From: DASYPQ01 sp046155895
Lineage (GTDB): Bacteria; Planctomycetota; UBA1135; GCA-002686595
Reading direction: 5' to 3'
NCBI GenBank assembly: GCA_046155895.1
Contig: JBJXFB010000079.1
Span: 1-28,677 of the forward strand
Length of the DNA stretch: 28,677 bases
In this document: one piece after another, positions 1 to 7,187 of the stretch
How positions within the stretch are numbered: position 1 is the stretch's first letter
Layout: each line of letters begins with the position of its first letter
Notes under the pieces: model-generated
Databases searched by the model: none
Seen by the model: only the letters and a program-made list of their open reading frames with translations
Told to the model about the DNA's origin: nothing
Translations under genes and position numbers: made by a program

Positions 1-133
1 GCGCCTTCGCTAGCCGCTTCTTTCAGCAACCACCTCGCGATGGTCACCTTGCGGTTCGCTCGACTCGACGCGACCTGCTCGTCAGAGGACTTTCATCTCC
101 AGGGCTGTGGACATGCTGGGCACACAAGCGAGA

Positions 134-164
134 GGCGGGGCTCCGCTCGGCGCGGCGCCCCGCC
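134..164 (-). terminator. GC-rich hairpin downstream of flagellin
   Basis: A perfect 8-bp inverted repeat, GGCGGGGC (134-141) with GCCCCGCC (157-164), encloses a 15-nt loop and starts 25 nt beyond the flagellin stop. There is no strong U-run after it in the minus direction, so it could be a factor-dependent terminator or an mRNA-stabilising hairpin. The remainder of 1-188 holds no coding region or promoter that I can support. Confidence 0.4.
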
Positions 165-188
165 GAAACCGTTCGGGATCCCGACGGA

Positions 189-1007
189 TCAGCCGAGGAG
201 CTTGAGCGCCAGCTGGGGCTGGACGTTGGCCTGGGAGAGGACGGACACCGCGGCCTGCTGCAGGATCGTGTTGCGGGTCAGGTTGGCGGTCTCCATGGCC
301 ACGTCGACGTCGCGGATCCGGCTCTCGGCGGCCGAGAGGTTCTCGTTCTGGATCTGCGTGTTCGCGTAGGCGCTCTGGAGACGGTTCATGTCCGCGCCGA
401 ACTGGCCACGGGCGGTGTTGACGGTGTCGATCGCAGCCTCGATCGTGCCGATCGCGGCCGAGGCGTTGGCTTCCGAGGTCACGTCCAGCGCGGCGATCGC
501 CAGCGTGGCGGAAGTCGTGTCCTGCAGGGCGACGGCGATCGTGTCACCGGAGTTGATGCCGACCTGGACGGACGCGGTCGCGGCGACCCCGTCGAGCAGG
601 TTGATGTCGTTGAACTCGGTCGACGTCGCGATGCGGTCGATCTCGAGGATCAGGTTCTGGAACTCGTTGTCCGCGGTGGTGCGGTCGGTCGGGCTCAGGG
701 TGCCGTTGGCGGCCTGGGTCGCGAGCTCTCGCATGCGCGACAGCAGCGAGTTGACGGTGTTCAGCGCGCCTTCGCCGGTCTGCGCCAGCGAGATGCCGTC
801 CTGCGTGTTGCGGCCGGCGACGGCCCAGGCGACGACCTTGCCGCGGAGCCGCTCGCTGATGCCGAGGCCGGCCGCGTCGTCCGCCGCGCTCGTGATGCGC
901 GTGCCGGAGGACAGGTGGGCGTAGCTCGACTGCAGCCGGCTTGTGTGGCTCGCCAGGTTCTTCTGGGCGACCAGCGAGGAGAGGTTGGTGTTGATGATCA
1001 GAGCCAT
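189..1007 (-). CDS. fliC: Flagellin, short filament protein
   Basis: Filament subunit exported through the flagellar type III apparatus and polymerised outside the cell. The ATG at 1007 gives a 272-aa protein beginning MALIINTNLSSLVAQKNL, a standard flagellin D0 start; TAGGA lies 11 nt upstream. The N-terminal D0/D1 block covers about residues 1-140, with NTQDGISLAQTGEGALN at 67-83 and RMRELATQ at 91-98, the region corresponding to the TLR5-recognised helix of enterobacterial flagellins. The C-terminal D1/D0 block runs from about 200 to 272 and ends QLALKLLG. Only about 60 residues separate the two, so the D2/D3 surface domains are essentially absent. Trp61 in a usually small-residue stretch is uncommon. 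The gene stands alone and is divergent from a sigma-54 activator. The open frame runs upstream past the ATG but that extension is an arginine-rich shadow of the opposite gene. Confidence 0.97.
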   Translation of the reverse strand: MALIINTNLSSLVAQKNLASHTSRLQSSYAHLSSGTRITSAADDAAGLGISERLRGKVVAWAVAGRNTQDGISLAQTGEGALNTVNSLLSRMRELATQAANGTLSPTDRTTADNEFQNLILEIDRIATSTEFNDINLLDGVAATASVQVGINSGDTIAVALQDTTSATLAIAALDVTSEANASAAIGTIEAAIDTVNTARGQFGADMNRLQSAYANTQIQNENLSAAESRIRDVDVAMETANLTRNTILQQAAVSVLSQANVQPQLALKLLG

Positions 1008-1036
1008 GAGATTTGGATTCCTATCGGTTGACTGGG

Positions 1037-1048
1037 TCTCGAGACTCC
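1037..1048. repeat. 12-bp repeat, copy 1 (possible activator site)
   Basis: TCTCGAGACTCC, identical to 1167-1178. This copy is part of a 10-bp perfect palindrome, GTCTCGAGAC, at 1036-1045. It lies in the putative flagellin 5' leader, about 60 bp downstream of the predicted transcription start. Flagellar sigma-54 activators in other bacteria are known to bind downstream as well as upstream of promoters. Confidence 0.4.
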
Positions 1049-1113
1049 CCTCCGGCCATGGAGCGGACGTAGAGGGTCGAAGCTGGTTGTCGGTGCGGCT
1101 CGACCGCGCTTGA

Positions 1114-1128
1114 GCAAGAACCCTCCCG
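1114..1128 (-). promoter_or_regulatory. Candidate sigma-54 promoter of flagellin
   Basis: Read on the minus strand the site is CGGGAGGGTTCTTGC. It has GG and GC at the exact 10-nt separation of sigma-54 -24/-12 elements, and the -12 half is a full TTGC. The -24 half matches TGGCACG at only 4 of 7 positions. Transcription would begin near 1102, leaving a leader of about 95 nt. The neighbouring gene encodes a sigma-54 activator, which supports the reading. The call rests on pattern match only. Confidence 0.45.
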
Positions 1129-1166
1129 AATGTGAGAGACGGTGCCTGGAAGCGCCCGGCGGGGCC

Positions 1167-1178
1167 TCTCGAGACTCC
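1167..1178. repeat. 12-bp repeat, copy 2 (possible activator site)
   Basis: Second exact copy of TCTCGAGACTCC, containing the 8-bp palindrome TCTCGAGA. It is exactly 130 bp from copy 1, on the other side of the putative sigma-54 promoter, and about 40 bp before the activator ATG, so it could serve the flagellin promoter or autoregulation. Confidence 0.4.
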
Positions 1179-1217
1179 AGGCGCGGCGGAGAGGGACCGA
1201 TCCTGGAAGACCTTTCC

Positions 1218-2195
1218 ATGTCCGCACCCACCGGCCTCGCCACCCACCGCGACCTCGTCGGCCAAGCTCCCGCCCTCCTCCGGGTCCGGGACTCCATCGA
1301 GAAGGTCGCCCGCGCTCCGCGGACGACCGTGCTCGTCACGGGGGAGACGGGAACCGGCAAGGAGCTCGTGGCGCGGGCGATCCACGCCCGCAGCGCGCGC
1401 CAGAGCCGCCCGTTCGTCGCGGTGAACTGCAGCCAGTCGACGCCCGAGCTCTTCGCCTCCGAGCTTTTCGGTCACGTGCCGGGGGCGTTCACGGGCGCGC
1501 TGGCGCGCGGCCGCGCCGGCCTCTTCGCGACGGCCGAGGGGGGAACTCTGCTCCTCGACGAGATCGGCGAGCTCGCCCCCACGGCGCAGGCGCAGCTCCT
1601 GCGTGTGCTCCAGGAACGCACTTTTCGGCCTGTAGGCGGCACGAGCGACCTCCCCATGGACGTGAGGATCATCGCCGCGACGCACCGCGATCTCCCGAGC
1701 CTCGTGTCGGCGGGCACCTTCCGCGAGGATCTCTGGTACCGGCTCAACGTGGCCGCCATCCACGTCCCGGCGTTGCGCGAACGTCGGGCGGACATCCCCG
1801 CCCTCGTGGAGCACCTCCTGCAGCGGATCGCGCGCGACCACGGGATCGAGCCGCCCGGAATCGCCGAGGACGCCCTCGACGGGCTCGCCCGTCAATCCTG
1901 GCCGGGCACCGTGCGCGAGCTCGCGCACACGCTCGAGCGGGCGGTGATCGAGGCCGCGTCGGCCCGCCTCGAGGTCGCTCACTTCCGGCCGGCACCGGAC
2001 CGGAAACCGCCGCGGAGCGAGTCGGGATTCACGCTCGACGTGGAGGATCTCTCTCTGGCGGCGGTCGAGCGTTCGCTGATCGCGCGCGTCCTGACCGAGG
2101 CGGGTGGCAACCGGAGCCGTGCCGCGCGCGTGCTGGGGGTCCACCGCGCGACTCTCCACGGGAAGCTCCGCGCCCGCAGCTGCTCGGCGAAGTAG
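1218..2195 (+). CDS. Sigma-54 activator without receiver domain (FleQ-position regulator)
   Basis: AAA+ bacterial enhancer-binding protein that remodels sigma-54 RNA polymerase. From the ATG at 1218 (GGAAGA 7 nt upstream) it has 325 residues. Walker A GETGTGKE is at 42-49, the sigma-54 contact loop GAFTGA at 89-94, Walker B with GGTLLLDE at 108-115, the arginine-finger region FREDLWYRL at 168-176 and WPGTVREL at 228-235. A Fis-type helix-turn-helix lies at about 283-317, with GNRSRAARVLGVHRATLHGK at 297-316. Only about 10 residues precede the AAA+ domain, so there is no REC, PAS or FleQ N-terminal domain; it is built like PspF and should be controlled by a partner protein or by its level. An upstream in-frame ATG at 1110 would overlap the flagellin promoter and is disfavoured. 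Position beside fliC and ahead of fleSR-type genes resembles fleQ. Confidence 0.9.
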   Translation: MSAPTGLATHRDLVGQAPALLRVRDSIEKVARAPRTTVLVTGETGTGKELVARAIHARSARQSRPFVAVNCSQSTPELFASELFGHVPGAFTGALARGRAGLFATAEGGTLLLDEIGELAPTAQAQLLRVLQERTFRPVGGTSDLPMDVRIIAATHRDLPSLVSAGTFREDLWYRLNVAAIHVPALRERRADIPALVEHLLQRIARDHGIEPPGIAEDALDGLARQSWPGTVRELAHTLERAVIEAASARLEVAHFRPAPDRKPPRSESGFTLDVEDLSLAAVERSLIARVLTEAGGNRSRAARVLGVHRATLHGKLRARSCSAK

Positions 2196-2348
2196 CCGCG
2201 GTTCCCGATTCAGGGCACGGGTTGCGGACCGGCCGGGCTCCGCGCATCAAGGGATCGGAGCTTCGAGCCGAACAGGCCTGCAAGGACTTCCACCCATGCC
2301 GTCATTTCTTCCGCTCCTCGTGAAGGCTCCCTGCGACGGAGGTCGAGC
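2196..2348 (+). other. 153-bp gap before the main plus-strand unit
   Basis: This is the only substantial gap before about 13 kb of tightly packed genes, so the main promoter of the regulatory/basal-body unit is expected here. I found no convincing -35/-10, sigma-28 or correctly spaced sigma-54 site. GGGCACG followed by TTGC at 2214-2225 has both sigma-54 boxes but two bases too few between them. A short GCGGA/TCCGC stem surrounds CCGGCCGG at about 2224-2243. Confidence 0.3.
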
Positions 2349-3005
2349 TTGACCGAGCCGCTGCCGCAGGAGCCCGCGTCCATGGACGGCCCGGGAGACG
2401 ACGACGACTACCACCTGTTCGTCGAGGAGGAAGGCGTCGTCGTCAGCTCCGAGGACCTGTTCGAGCTGCCGACGACGGCCCAGAGCCTTCCCGGCCTCGA
2501 CCCCGTGGAGAGCGCGGCGGCGATGGTCGCATCCACGCAGGCCGACGCCGAGCCGGAGATCGCTGCGCAGCCCGCCCCGTCGTCACGATGGCGCACGCGT
2601 GCCGTGCTGGGTGCGCTCGGACTGATCAACGTCGCCGTGATCGGCGCCGTGCTCACGAGGAACCACACGCCCGGAGAGGAGATCGCGGAGAGCCCGCCCC
2701 CGGCCGAGCTCCCTATCCCCTCGATCGCCGCGCCCACCCCGGCGCCAGCCCCGGCGGCTCGAGTGCCCGCACCCGAGGCTGCGATGCCGCAGGTCCAGCG
2801 AACCGGACGCGAGCGGCTCGAGGCCATCGAGGTCGCGCTGGCCGCCGGCCGGCGGGACTTCGCGCGGATCGAGATCGGACGGCTGCTGCTCGTGACCGAC
2901 GCGCTGGCCGGGAACGAGCGCGAGGAGACCCGCGCGCAGGCCGAGCTCCGGGTCGCGCGCATCCTCCAGGATGAGGCCGACGAGGCGCGGAGGCTGCCGC
3001 GATGA
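2349..3005 (+). CDS. Unknown single-span membrane protein, first gene of the unit
   Basis: I do not recognise a family. The TTG at 2349 has a strong GGAGG 6 nt upstream and gives 218 aa; an ATG at 2382 is the alternative start. Residues 1-80 are acidic and probably cytosolic, including four Asp at 17-20. One hydrophobic segment at about 85-103 forms a membrane anchor. It is followed by a Pro/Ala-rich linker (about 110-145) and a charged helical tail (about 150-218) with the heptad-like spacing of half a TPR or coiled coil. The orientation suggests a cytosolic N-terminus and a periplasmic helical C-terminus. It overlaps the next gene by ATGA, so the two are probably co-translated. A scaffold role linked to the following secreted TPR proteins is inference. 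Confidence 0.75.
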   Translation: MTEPLPQEPASMDGPGDDDDYHLFVEEEGVVVSSEDLFELPTTAQSLPGLDPVESAAAMVASTQADAEPEIAAQPAPSSRWRTRAVLGALGLINVAVIGAVLTRNHTPGEEIAESPPPAELPIPSIAAPTPAPAPAARVPAPEAAMPQVQRTGRERLEAIEVALAAGRRDFARIEIGRLLLVTDALAGNEREETRAQAELRVARILQDEADEARRLPR

Positions 3006-4405
3006 TCGCCGGCTTCCTTTGTTTCGCCCTGGCGTGCGCCGGAGACGAGTTCGTCGAAGTGCGCGACGTGGAAGGCGAGATCCTGGTCGACGCCCGGGGC
3101 ACCGCCGTCGTCCCCGCCGACTTCCTCCGCCGGCTCGCTGGCGGCAGCGGCCGCGAGTTGCGCGGCGAGGACGCCCTCGCCGGGTCCGACCCGATCGACG
3201 TTCACCTCGAGGATCGCCCGCTCGAGCTGGTCCTGCGCGCCGTCGCGCTGGCCACGAACACGGAGGTCATCTGGGACGCGCAGGCGATCTCGATCTTGCC
3301 CGCGCGGAAGCCCGCGACGGTCGACGCGCTGGATCTCGAAGCGCAATCGGCCTGGCTGCGGCTCGCGCGCGACTACCCCGATCACGAAGCCTCGAGAGTC
3401 GCGCGCCTCCAGCTCGGCCGGGCGCAGGAACGCGTGGGCCGCGATGAGGCGGCTCTGGCGCACTACGACGCCGCCGTGCGCGGCGAGGTCGTGTCCCCCG
3501 CCATGGAGCAGGCCCTTCTCGCCGCGAGCGAGCTCCTCTTGCGCCGCGGCGAGTGGGGCGAGGCGCAGCGACGCTTGTCGCGGCTGGCGGTGCGCGCCGC
3601 GGAGGAGGTCGTGCGCGTGTCGGCGCGGATCAGCACCGCGCGCATCCTCGCGCTGCAGGGGCGGGGCGTGGAAGCGCTGAGCCTCCTCGACGCCGTCGAT
3701 CTCTCCTACCCGCCGCGCGACGAGCGCGACTTCCAGGACCGGCTCCTGGTGCGCGCCCGTGGCCTCCTCGCCACGGGGAGCGCCCCGGCCGCCCTCGCGG
3801 CCCTCGATCGGCGGGCCGCTGCGCACGCCTCCTTCGGCCTCACGCAGGAGGATCTCGAGCTGCGCGCCCGCGCCCTCGAGGCTCTCGAGGCTCCGGCCGA
3901 GGCCGCGCGCGCTTGGCTGGCGATCTCCTCCCTCGCGAGCGGTCGCGAGAAAGCGTCCGCCCTGGAGGCCGCCGCGCGCCTCGCCGATCGGAGCGGCGAC
4001 GACATCGCCCTCCTGTTCATCGCGCGCCTCGCCGTCGACGACGCGAGCAGCCCTCTCGTGGAGCGCCTGGCCAGCGAGGCCGAGGAGCGCCTGGGCCTGA
4101 CCCACGGACCCGCGGCGACCCTCGAAGCGCTGGAGCGCCGCTGGGAGAAACGTGCGGCCCTCACGCCGTCGGAGCGCGTCGACCTGGCCGCACGCTGCAT
4201 CTCCGCGGTCGCGAGCCTGCGTTCCGTCGAGGACGCCGCGCTCGTGGCCCGGACGGCGCTGTCCGAGCTCGACGGCGCCGACAGCGCGCCCGTGCGAGCG
4301 GCGCTCGCCGCGAGCTTCGAGCGTCGAGGCCTCTGGTCGCAAGCCGCACAAGTGTGGGGCGGATTGAGCTTGGACTCTCTCGAGGTGAAGCATGATTCCC
4401 AATAG
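3002..4405 (+). CDS. Secreted STN-domain/TPR-repeat protein of unknown function
   Basis: 467 aa. A short hydrophobic leader (residues 1-14) ends at Cys12 in an ALAC context that loosely fits a lipobox, so it may be a lipoprotein or an ordinary secreted protein. Residues about 22-102 resemble the STN/secretin N-terminal fold: IDVHLEDRPLELVLRAVA, then a strand ending AISILPAR. From about residue 110 to the end there are repeated Ala/Leu/Arg helical hairpins of TPR type, for example QLGRAQERVGRDEAALAHYD. STN domains in other systems dock outer-membrane channels to periplasmic partners; TPR arrays act as protein scaffolds. Its place directly ahead of flagellar regulators suggests a periplasmic flagellar accessory or checkpoint factor, possibly analogous to the TPR scaffold PflA of Campylobacter, but no homology to PflA is claimed. 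It overlaps its neighbours by 4 and 14 bp. Confidence 0.8.
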   Translation: MIAGFLCFALACAGDEFVEVRDVEGEILVDARGTAVVPADFLRRLAGGSGRELRGEDALAGSDPIDVHLEDRPLELVLRAVALATNTEVIWDAQAISILPARKPATVDALDLEAQSAWLRLARDYPDHEASRVARLQLGRAQERVGRDEAALAHYDAAVRGEVVSPAMEQALLAASELLLRRGEWGEAQRRLSRLAVRAAEEVVRVSARISTARILALQGRGVEALSLLDAVDLSYPPRDERDFQDRLLVRARGLLATGSAPAALAALDRRAAAHASFGLTQEDLELRARALEALEAPAEAARAWLAISSLASGREKASALEAAARLADRSGDDIALLFIARLAVDDASSPLVERLASEAEERLGLTHGPAATLEALERRWEKRAALTPSERVDLAARCISAVASLRSVEDAALVARTALSELDGADSAPVRAALAASFERRGLWSQAAQVWGGLSLDSLEVKHDSQ

Positions 4406-4931
4406 CCTGCTCGGCGCCTTGCTCGTCCTCGGAGTCGGAGGCGACCGCCAGGAGCGTCTCACCCAGATCTCGCAGCGCCTGGACGCCGGCGACCCGGCCG
4501 CCATCGACGAGCTCCTCGCCTCGACGAGTCCCGCCGCGTCCGGCGAAGCGCCGAGCGAGGCGGAGATCGAGCGCCTGCGCCAGGAAGTCCTGCGTCTGCG
4601 GGCACTATCCCCCGCGGGCGCGACGCCCGCCGAACCGATCCACCCGGCCAAGGTCGACGTCGAGACGAGCCTGCGTGAAGCCCGCGCCTGGCTGCGCGCC
4701 GGCGATCCCTCGCGCTGCCTGGAGGCGCTCTCCTCCGTCCCCGCGACGGGCGAGGCCGCGTTCTGGAGAGCCTGCGCGCTCGAGCAGCTGCGGCGCGACG
4801 CCGAAGCGCTCGAGCAGTACCGCGCCGCCGCCGACGCTGCATCGCCGGTCCTGAAGGCTGCCGCCGCGAGCGGCGCCGATCACGTCGAGTGGCGCTCGCG
4901 GCGCGCCGTCGATCCGGAGGCGAAGCCGTGA
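4392..4931 (+). CDS. Small secreted coiled-coil/TPR protein
   Basis: 179 aa. A short hydrophobic N-terminus (SLLGALLVLGVGG, residues 5-17) without a lipobox Cys looks like a cleavable signal peptide. A predicted coiled coil follows at about 57-72 (AEIERLRQEVLRLRAL). At about 95-150 there is a TPR-like pair, including FWRACALEQLRRDAEALEQY. This coiled-coil plus TPR plan recalls CpoB/YbgF, but no true similarity can be claimed by eye. The start lies inside the end of the previous gene (14-bp overlap) and the stop overlaps the GTG start of the kinase, which ties the unknown module to the two-component genes. Function unknown. Confidence 0.75.
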   Translation: MIPNSLLGALLVLGVGGDRQERLTQISQRLDAGDPAAIDELLASTSPAASGEAPSEAEIERLRQEVLRLRALSPAGATPAEPIHPAKVDVETSLREARAWLRAGDPSRCLEALSSVPATGEAAFWRACALEQLRRDAEALEQYRAAADAASPVLKAAAASGADHVEWRSRRAVDPEAKP

Positions 4932-5809
4932 CGACGACCGACGTCCGCGACATCACGTCCCAGCTCTCGGAGCTCACCGAGAACCTCCGCGCGAGCTACG
5001 CCAAGCTCGAGCGTCGCGCCGAGCGCGTCGAGCGCGACCTGGTCGTCGCGAACCTCGAGCTGGCCCGCCGTATCGAGGAGGTCGAGTCGCTGCGCGCGGA
5101 AGAGCGCCGCCTCGAAGCCAAGCTCGCCTCCAGCGCGAAGCTCGCCGCCCTGGGGACCATGGCCGCCGGCATCGCGCACGAGGTCCGGAATCCCATGAAC
5201 GCCGTGCGCGGCTTCGCCGAGCTCCTGCGCGACGATCTGGAGCCGGGACTGCGCGCGCACCGGTTCGCGACCCGCATCTGCGAGGGCGTCGACGAGATCG
5301 ACGGCATCGTGCGCAGCCTGCTGGGCCTCGCCGCCGACGATCGTCTCGTTCGCGAGGAGATCGATCCGGCGGAGCTCGCACGGCAAGCGATCTCGGCCGC
5401 GCGCTCGGAGGCCTGCTCGCCGCCGAAGGCCGAGCGCTGGACGATCCACACCCGCATCGAGTGTCCGGCCTTCCGCGCGGACGCGGTCAAGCTCCGGCAG
5501 GCGCTCAAGAACCTGGTCGCGAATGCCGTGCAGGCCCAGCCGAGCGGCGGGGCAGTCGCGGTCGAGATCCGCGACGCGGACGGCTGGGTCGAGTTCCGCG
5601 TCCACGACGCGGGTCCCGGCCTCGCCGAGTCCCTGCGCGGCCGGGCCGGCGAGCCTTTCCTGACCACCCGGGCCGAGGGCACGGGGCTCGGCCTCGCCCT
5701 CGTCCACGCGATCGCCGCGGTCCACGGCGGCAGCTTCGAGATCGGTCCCGATCCCGGCCCCCTGGGCGGAGCCGACGCGCGTCTTCGGATCCCCCATCAG
5801 CACTCATGA
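4928..5809 (+). CDS. fleS: Cytosolic sensor histidine kinase, FleS/FlrB type
   Basis: Probable partner of the next gene in flagellar checkpoint control. The GTG at 4928 overlaps the preceding stop (GTGA) and yields 293 aa. Residues about 10-70 form a long coiled coil. The H-box AGIAHEVRNPMNAVRGF carries phospho-acceptor His84. The ATPase domain has the N-box LKNLVANAVQA (Asn199), G1 DAGPGL (227-232), a PFLTT F-box near 243 and G2 GTGLGLAL (251-258). There is no membrane span and no recognisable PAS domain, so the signal is intracellular, probably sensed by the coiled coil or a bound partner. In FleS, FlrB and FlgS systems the kinase responds to basal-body or export-gate assembly; that role is inferred here from location next to flgBC-fliEF. 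The assignment to the FleS group rests on synteny and domain layout. Confidence 0.9.
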   Translation: MTTTDVRDITSQLSELTENLRASYAKLERRAERVERDLVVANLELARRIEEVESLRAEERRLEAKLASSAKLAALGTMAAGIAHEVRNPMNAVRGFAELLRDDLEPGLRAHRFATRICEGVDEIDGIVRSLLGLAADDRLVREEIDPAELARQAISAARSEACSPPKAERWTIHTRIECPAFRADAVKLRQALKNLVANAVQAQPSGGAVAVEIRDADGWVEFRVHDAGPGLAESLRGRAGEPFLTTRAEGTGLGLALVHAIAAVHGGSFEIGPDPGPLGGADARLRIPHQHS

Positions 5810-7176
5810 GATCCTCCACGATGTCGATCCAATCCATCTTGGTCGTCGACGACGACGCCCTGAGCCGCGACTTCCTTTTCGAGGCCGTGTCGTCGCTGGG
5901 CTACACGCCGCTCGCGGCGAGCAGCGGCGAGGAGGCCCTCGAGATCCTCGCCTCCGCCAAGCCCGACCTCGTCCTGTCGGACCTGCGCATGCCGGGCATG
6001 GACGGCGTCGAGCTGGTCCGCCGCATGAAGTCCGCGGCCCCCGCCGTGCCTTCCCTGCTGATCACCGCGCACGGGACGATCGAGATGGCGGTCCAGGCGA
6101 TGAAGGAAGGCGTCCGCGACGTCCTGCTCAAGCCCTGCTCCAAGCAGACGCTGCGCCTGGCGATCGAGCGCCTCGAAAACGCGAACGAGTCGCCCGAGGC
6201 CGAGCTCGCCGCGGAGGCGGCGCGGATCGTCGCGGCCAGCCCCGCGATGGCGGCGACGCTGCAGGCCGTCGCGCGCATCGCTCAGAGCAAGGGCACCGTG
6301 CTCATCACGGGCGAGAGCGGCACGGGGAAGGAACGGATCGCGGAGCTCGTGCACCGCTCCAGCCCGCGCAGCGGCCGGCCGTTCGTCGCCGTCAATTGCG
6401 CGGCGCTGCCCGAATCGCTGCTGGAATCGGAGTGGTTCGGCCACGAGCGCGGCGCCTTCACCGGCGCGCACCGGAGCAAGGAAGGCCGCTTCGAGCTCGC
6501 GAACGGCGGCACGCTCCTCCTCGACGAGATCGGGGAGATCCCGCTGCCCCTCCAGGCGAAGTTGCTGCGCGTTCTCGAGGAAGAGCAGTTCGAGCGCGTC
6601 GGGGGCACGCGCACGGTCCAGGTCGACGTGCGCGTGATCGCCACGACGAACCGCGATCTCGTGGCGGAGACGCGCGCCGGGCGGTTCCGGGAGGATCTCT
6701 TCTACCGCCTGCACGTCCTGCCCGTGGAGATCGCCCCGCTGCGCGAGCGCACCGAGGACATCGCCCCGCTGGCGCGCCACTTCGCCGAGCACTTCGCCGC
6801 GGAGCAGGGACGGCCGGTCCCGGAGTTCTCGGCCGAGGCGATGCAGCGCCTCCTCGCCTGGCGCTGGCCGGGCAACGTGCGCGAGCTCGAGAACGTCGTC
6901 CGCCGCACGATCGTGCTCCTCTCGGGCGACAGGATCGAGCCGGCGGACATCGTCTTCTCGGGCGCCCTCTCCCACGCTTGCGCGCCGTCGGCGCCGGTGA
7001 CGATCGCTCCCGTGCTCGCCAACCGGAAGCTCGAGGAGATCGAGCGCGAATCGATCCTGGCCACGCTCGAGTCCGCGCGCGGCAACAAGGCCGAAGCGGC
7101 CCGGCGCCTGGGGGTCACCCCGCGCACGCTGTCCAACAAGATGAAGCTCTGGCGCAAGAGCGGCCTCGTGGCCTGA
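5806..7176 (+). CDS. fleR: Sigma-54 response regulator, FleR/FlrC type
   Basis: NtrC-family activator, 456 aa from the ATG at 5806, which overlaps the kinase stop (ATGA); an ATG at 5821 is an alternative start. The receiver domain covers 10-125, with acidic pocket DDD at 15-17, phospho-acceptor Asp59 (LVLSDLRMPGMDG), Thr88 region LLITAHG and Lys109 in LLKP. The AAA+ domain (about 143-380) has Walker A GESGTGKE (169-176), GAFTGA (216-221), Walker B GGTLLLDEIG (234-243), REDLFYRL and WPGNVRELENVV (354-365). The C-terminal Fis helix-turn-helix (about 412-450) includes GNKAEAARRLGVTPRTLSNK. All catalytic motifs are intact. It probably activates sigma-54 promoters of later genes such as hook, basal-body or flagellin genes, which agrees with the sigma-54-like sites noted in this window. 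Confidence 0.95.
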   Translation: MRSSTMSIQSILVVDDDALSRDFLFEAVSSLGYTPLAASSGEEALEILASAKPDLVLSDLRMPGMDGVELVRRMKSAAPAVPSLLITAHGTIEMAVQAMKEGVRDVLLKPCSKQTLRLAIERLENANESPEAELAAEAARIVAASPAMAATLQAVARIAQSKGTVLITGESGTGKERIAELVHRSSPRSGRPFVAVNCAALPESLLESEWFGHERGAFTGAHRSKEGRFELANGGTLLLDEIGEIPLPLQAKLLRVLEEEQFERVGGTRTVQVDVRVIATTNRDLVAETRAGRFREDLFYRLHVLPVEIAPLRERTEDIAPLARHFAEHFAAEQGRPVPEFSAEAMQRLLAWRWPGNVRELENVVRRTIVLLSGDRIEPADIVFSGALSHACAPSAPVTIAPVLANRKLEEIERESILATLESARGNKAEAARRLGVTPRTLSNKMKLWRKSGLVA

Positions 7177-7187
7177 AAGAGATGCCC

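Noticed and set aside
1..188. A gene at the left edge (frame starting at 40)
   Set aside because: Runs into flagellin in antisense, no ribosome-binding site and no recognisable product.
1021..1030. ACCGATAG just upstream of flagellin as a sigma-28 -10 box
   Set aside because: No TAAA box upstream, and transcription from it would leave less than 10 nt and no ribosome-binding site.
1008..2159. Extension of the flagellin frame to a 656-aa protein
   Set aside because: The added 383 residues have the Arg/Gly-rich composition of an antisense shadow and lie over the sigma-54 activator; flagellin signature starts at the ATG at 1007.
2214..2225. GGGCACG followed by TTGC as a sigma-54 promoter for the plus-strand unit
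   Set aside because: Both boxes are good but the spacer is 2 nt instead of 4; sigma-54 tolerates almost no change in spacing.
2408..4651. Long minus-strand open frame (747 codons)
   Set aside because: Antisense of three coupled plus-strand genes in very GC-rich DNA; no domain, no start signal and low-complexity composition.
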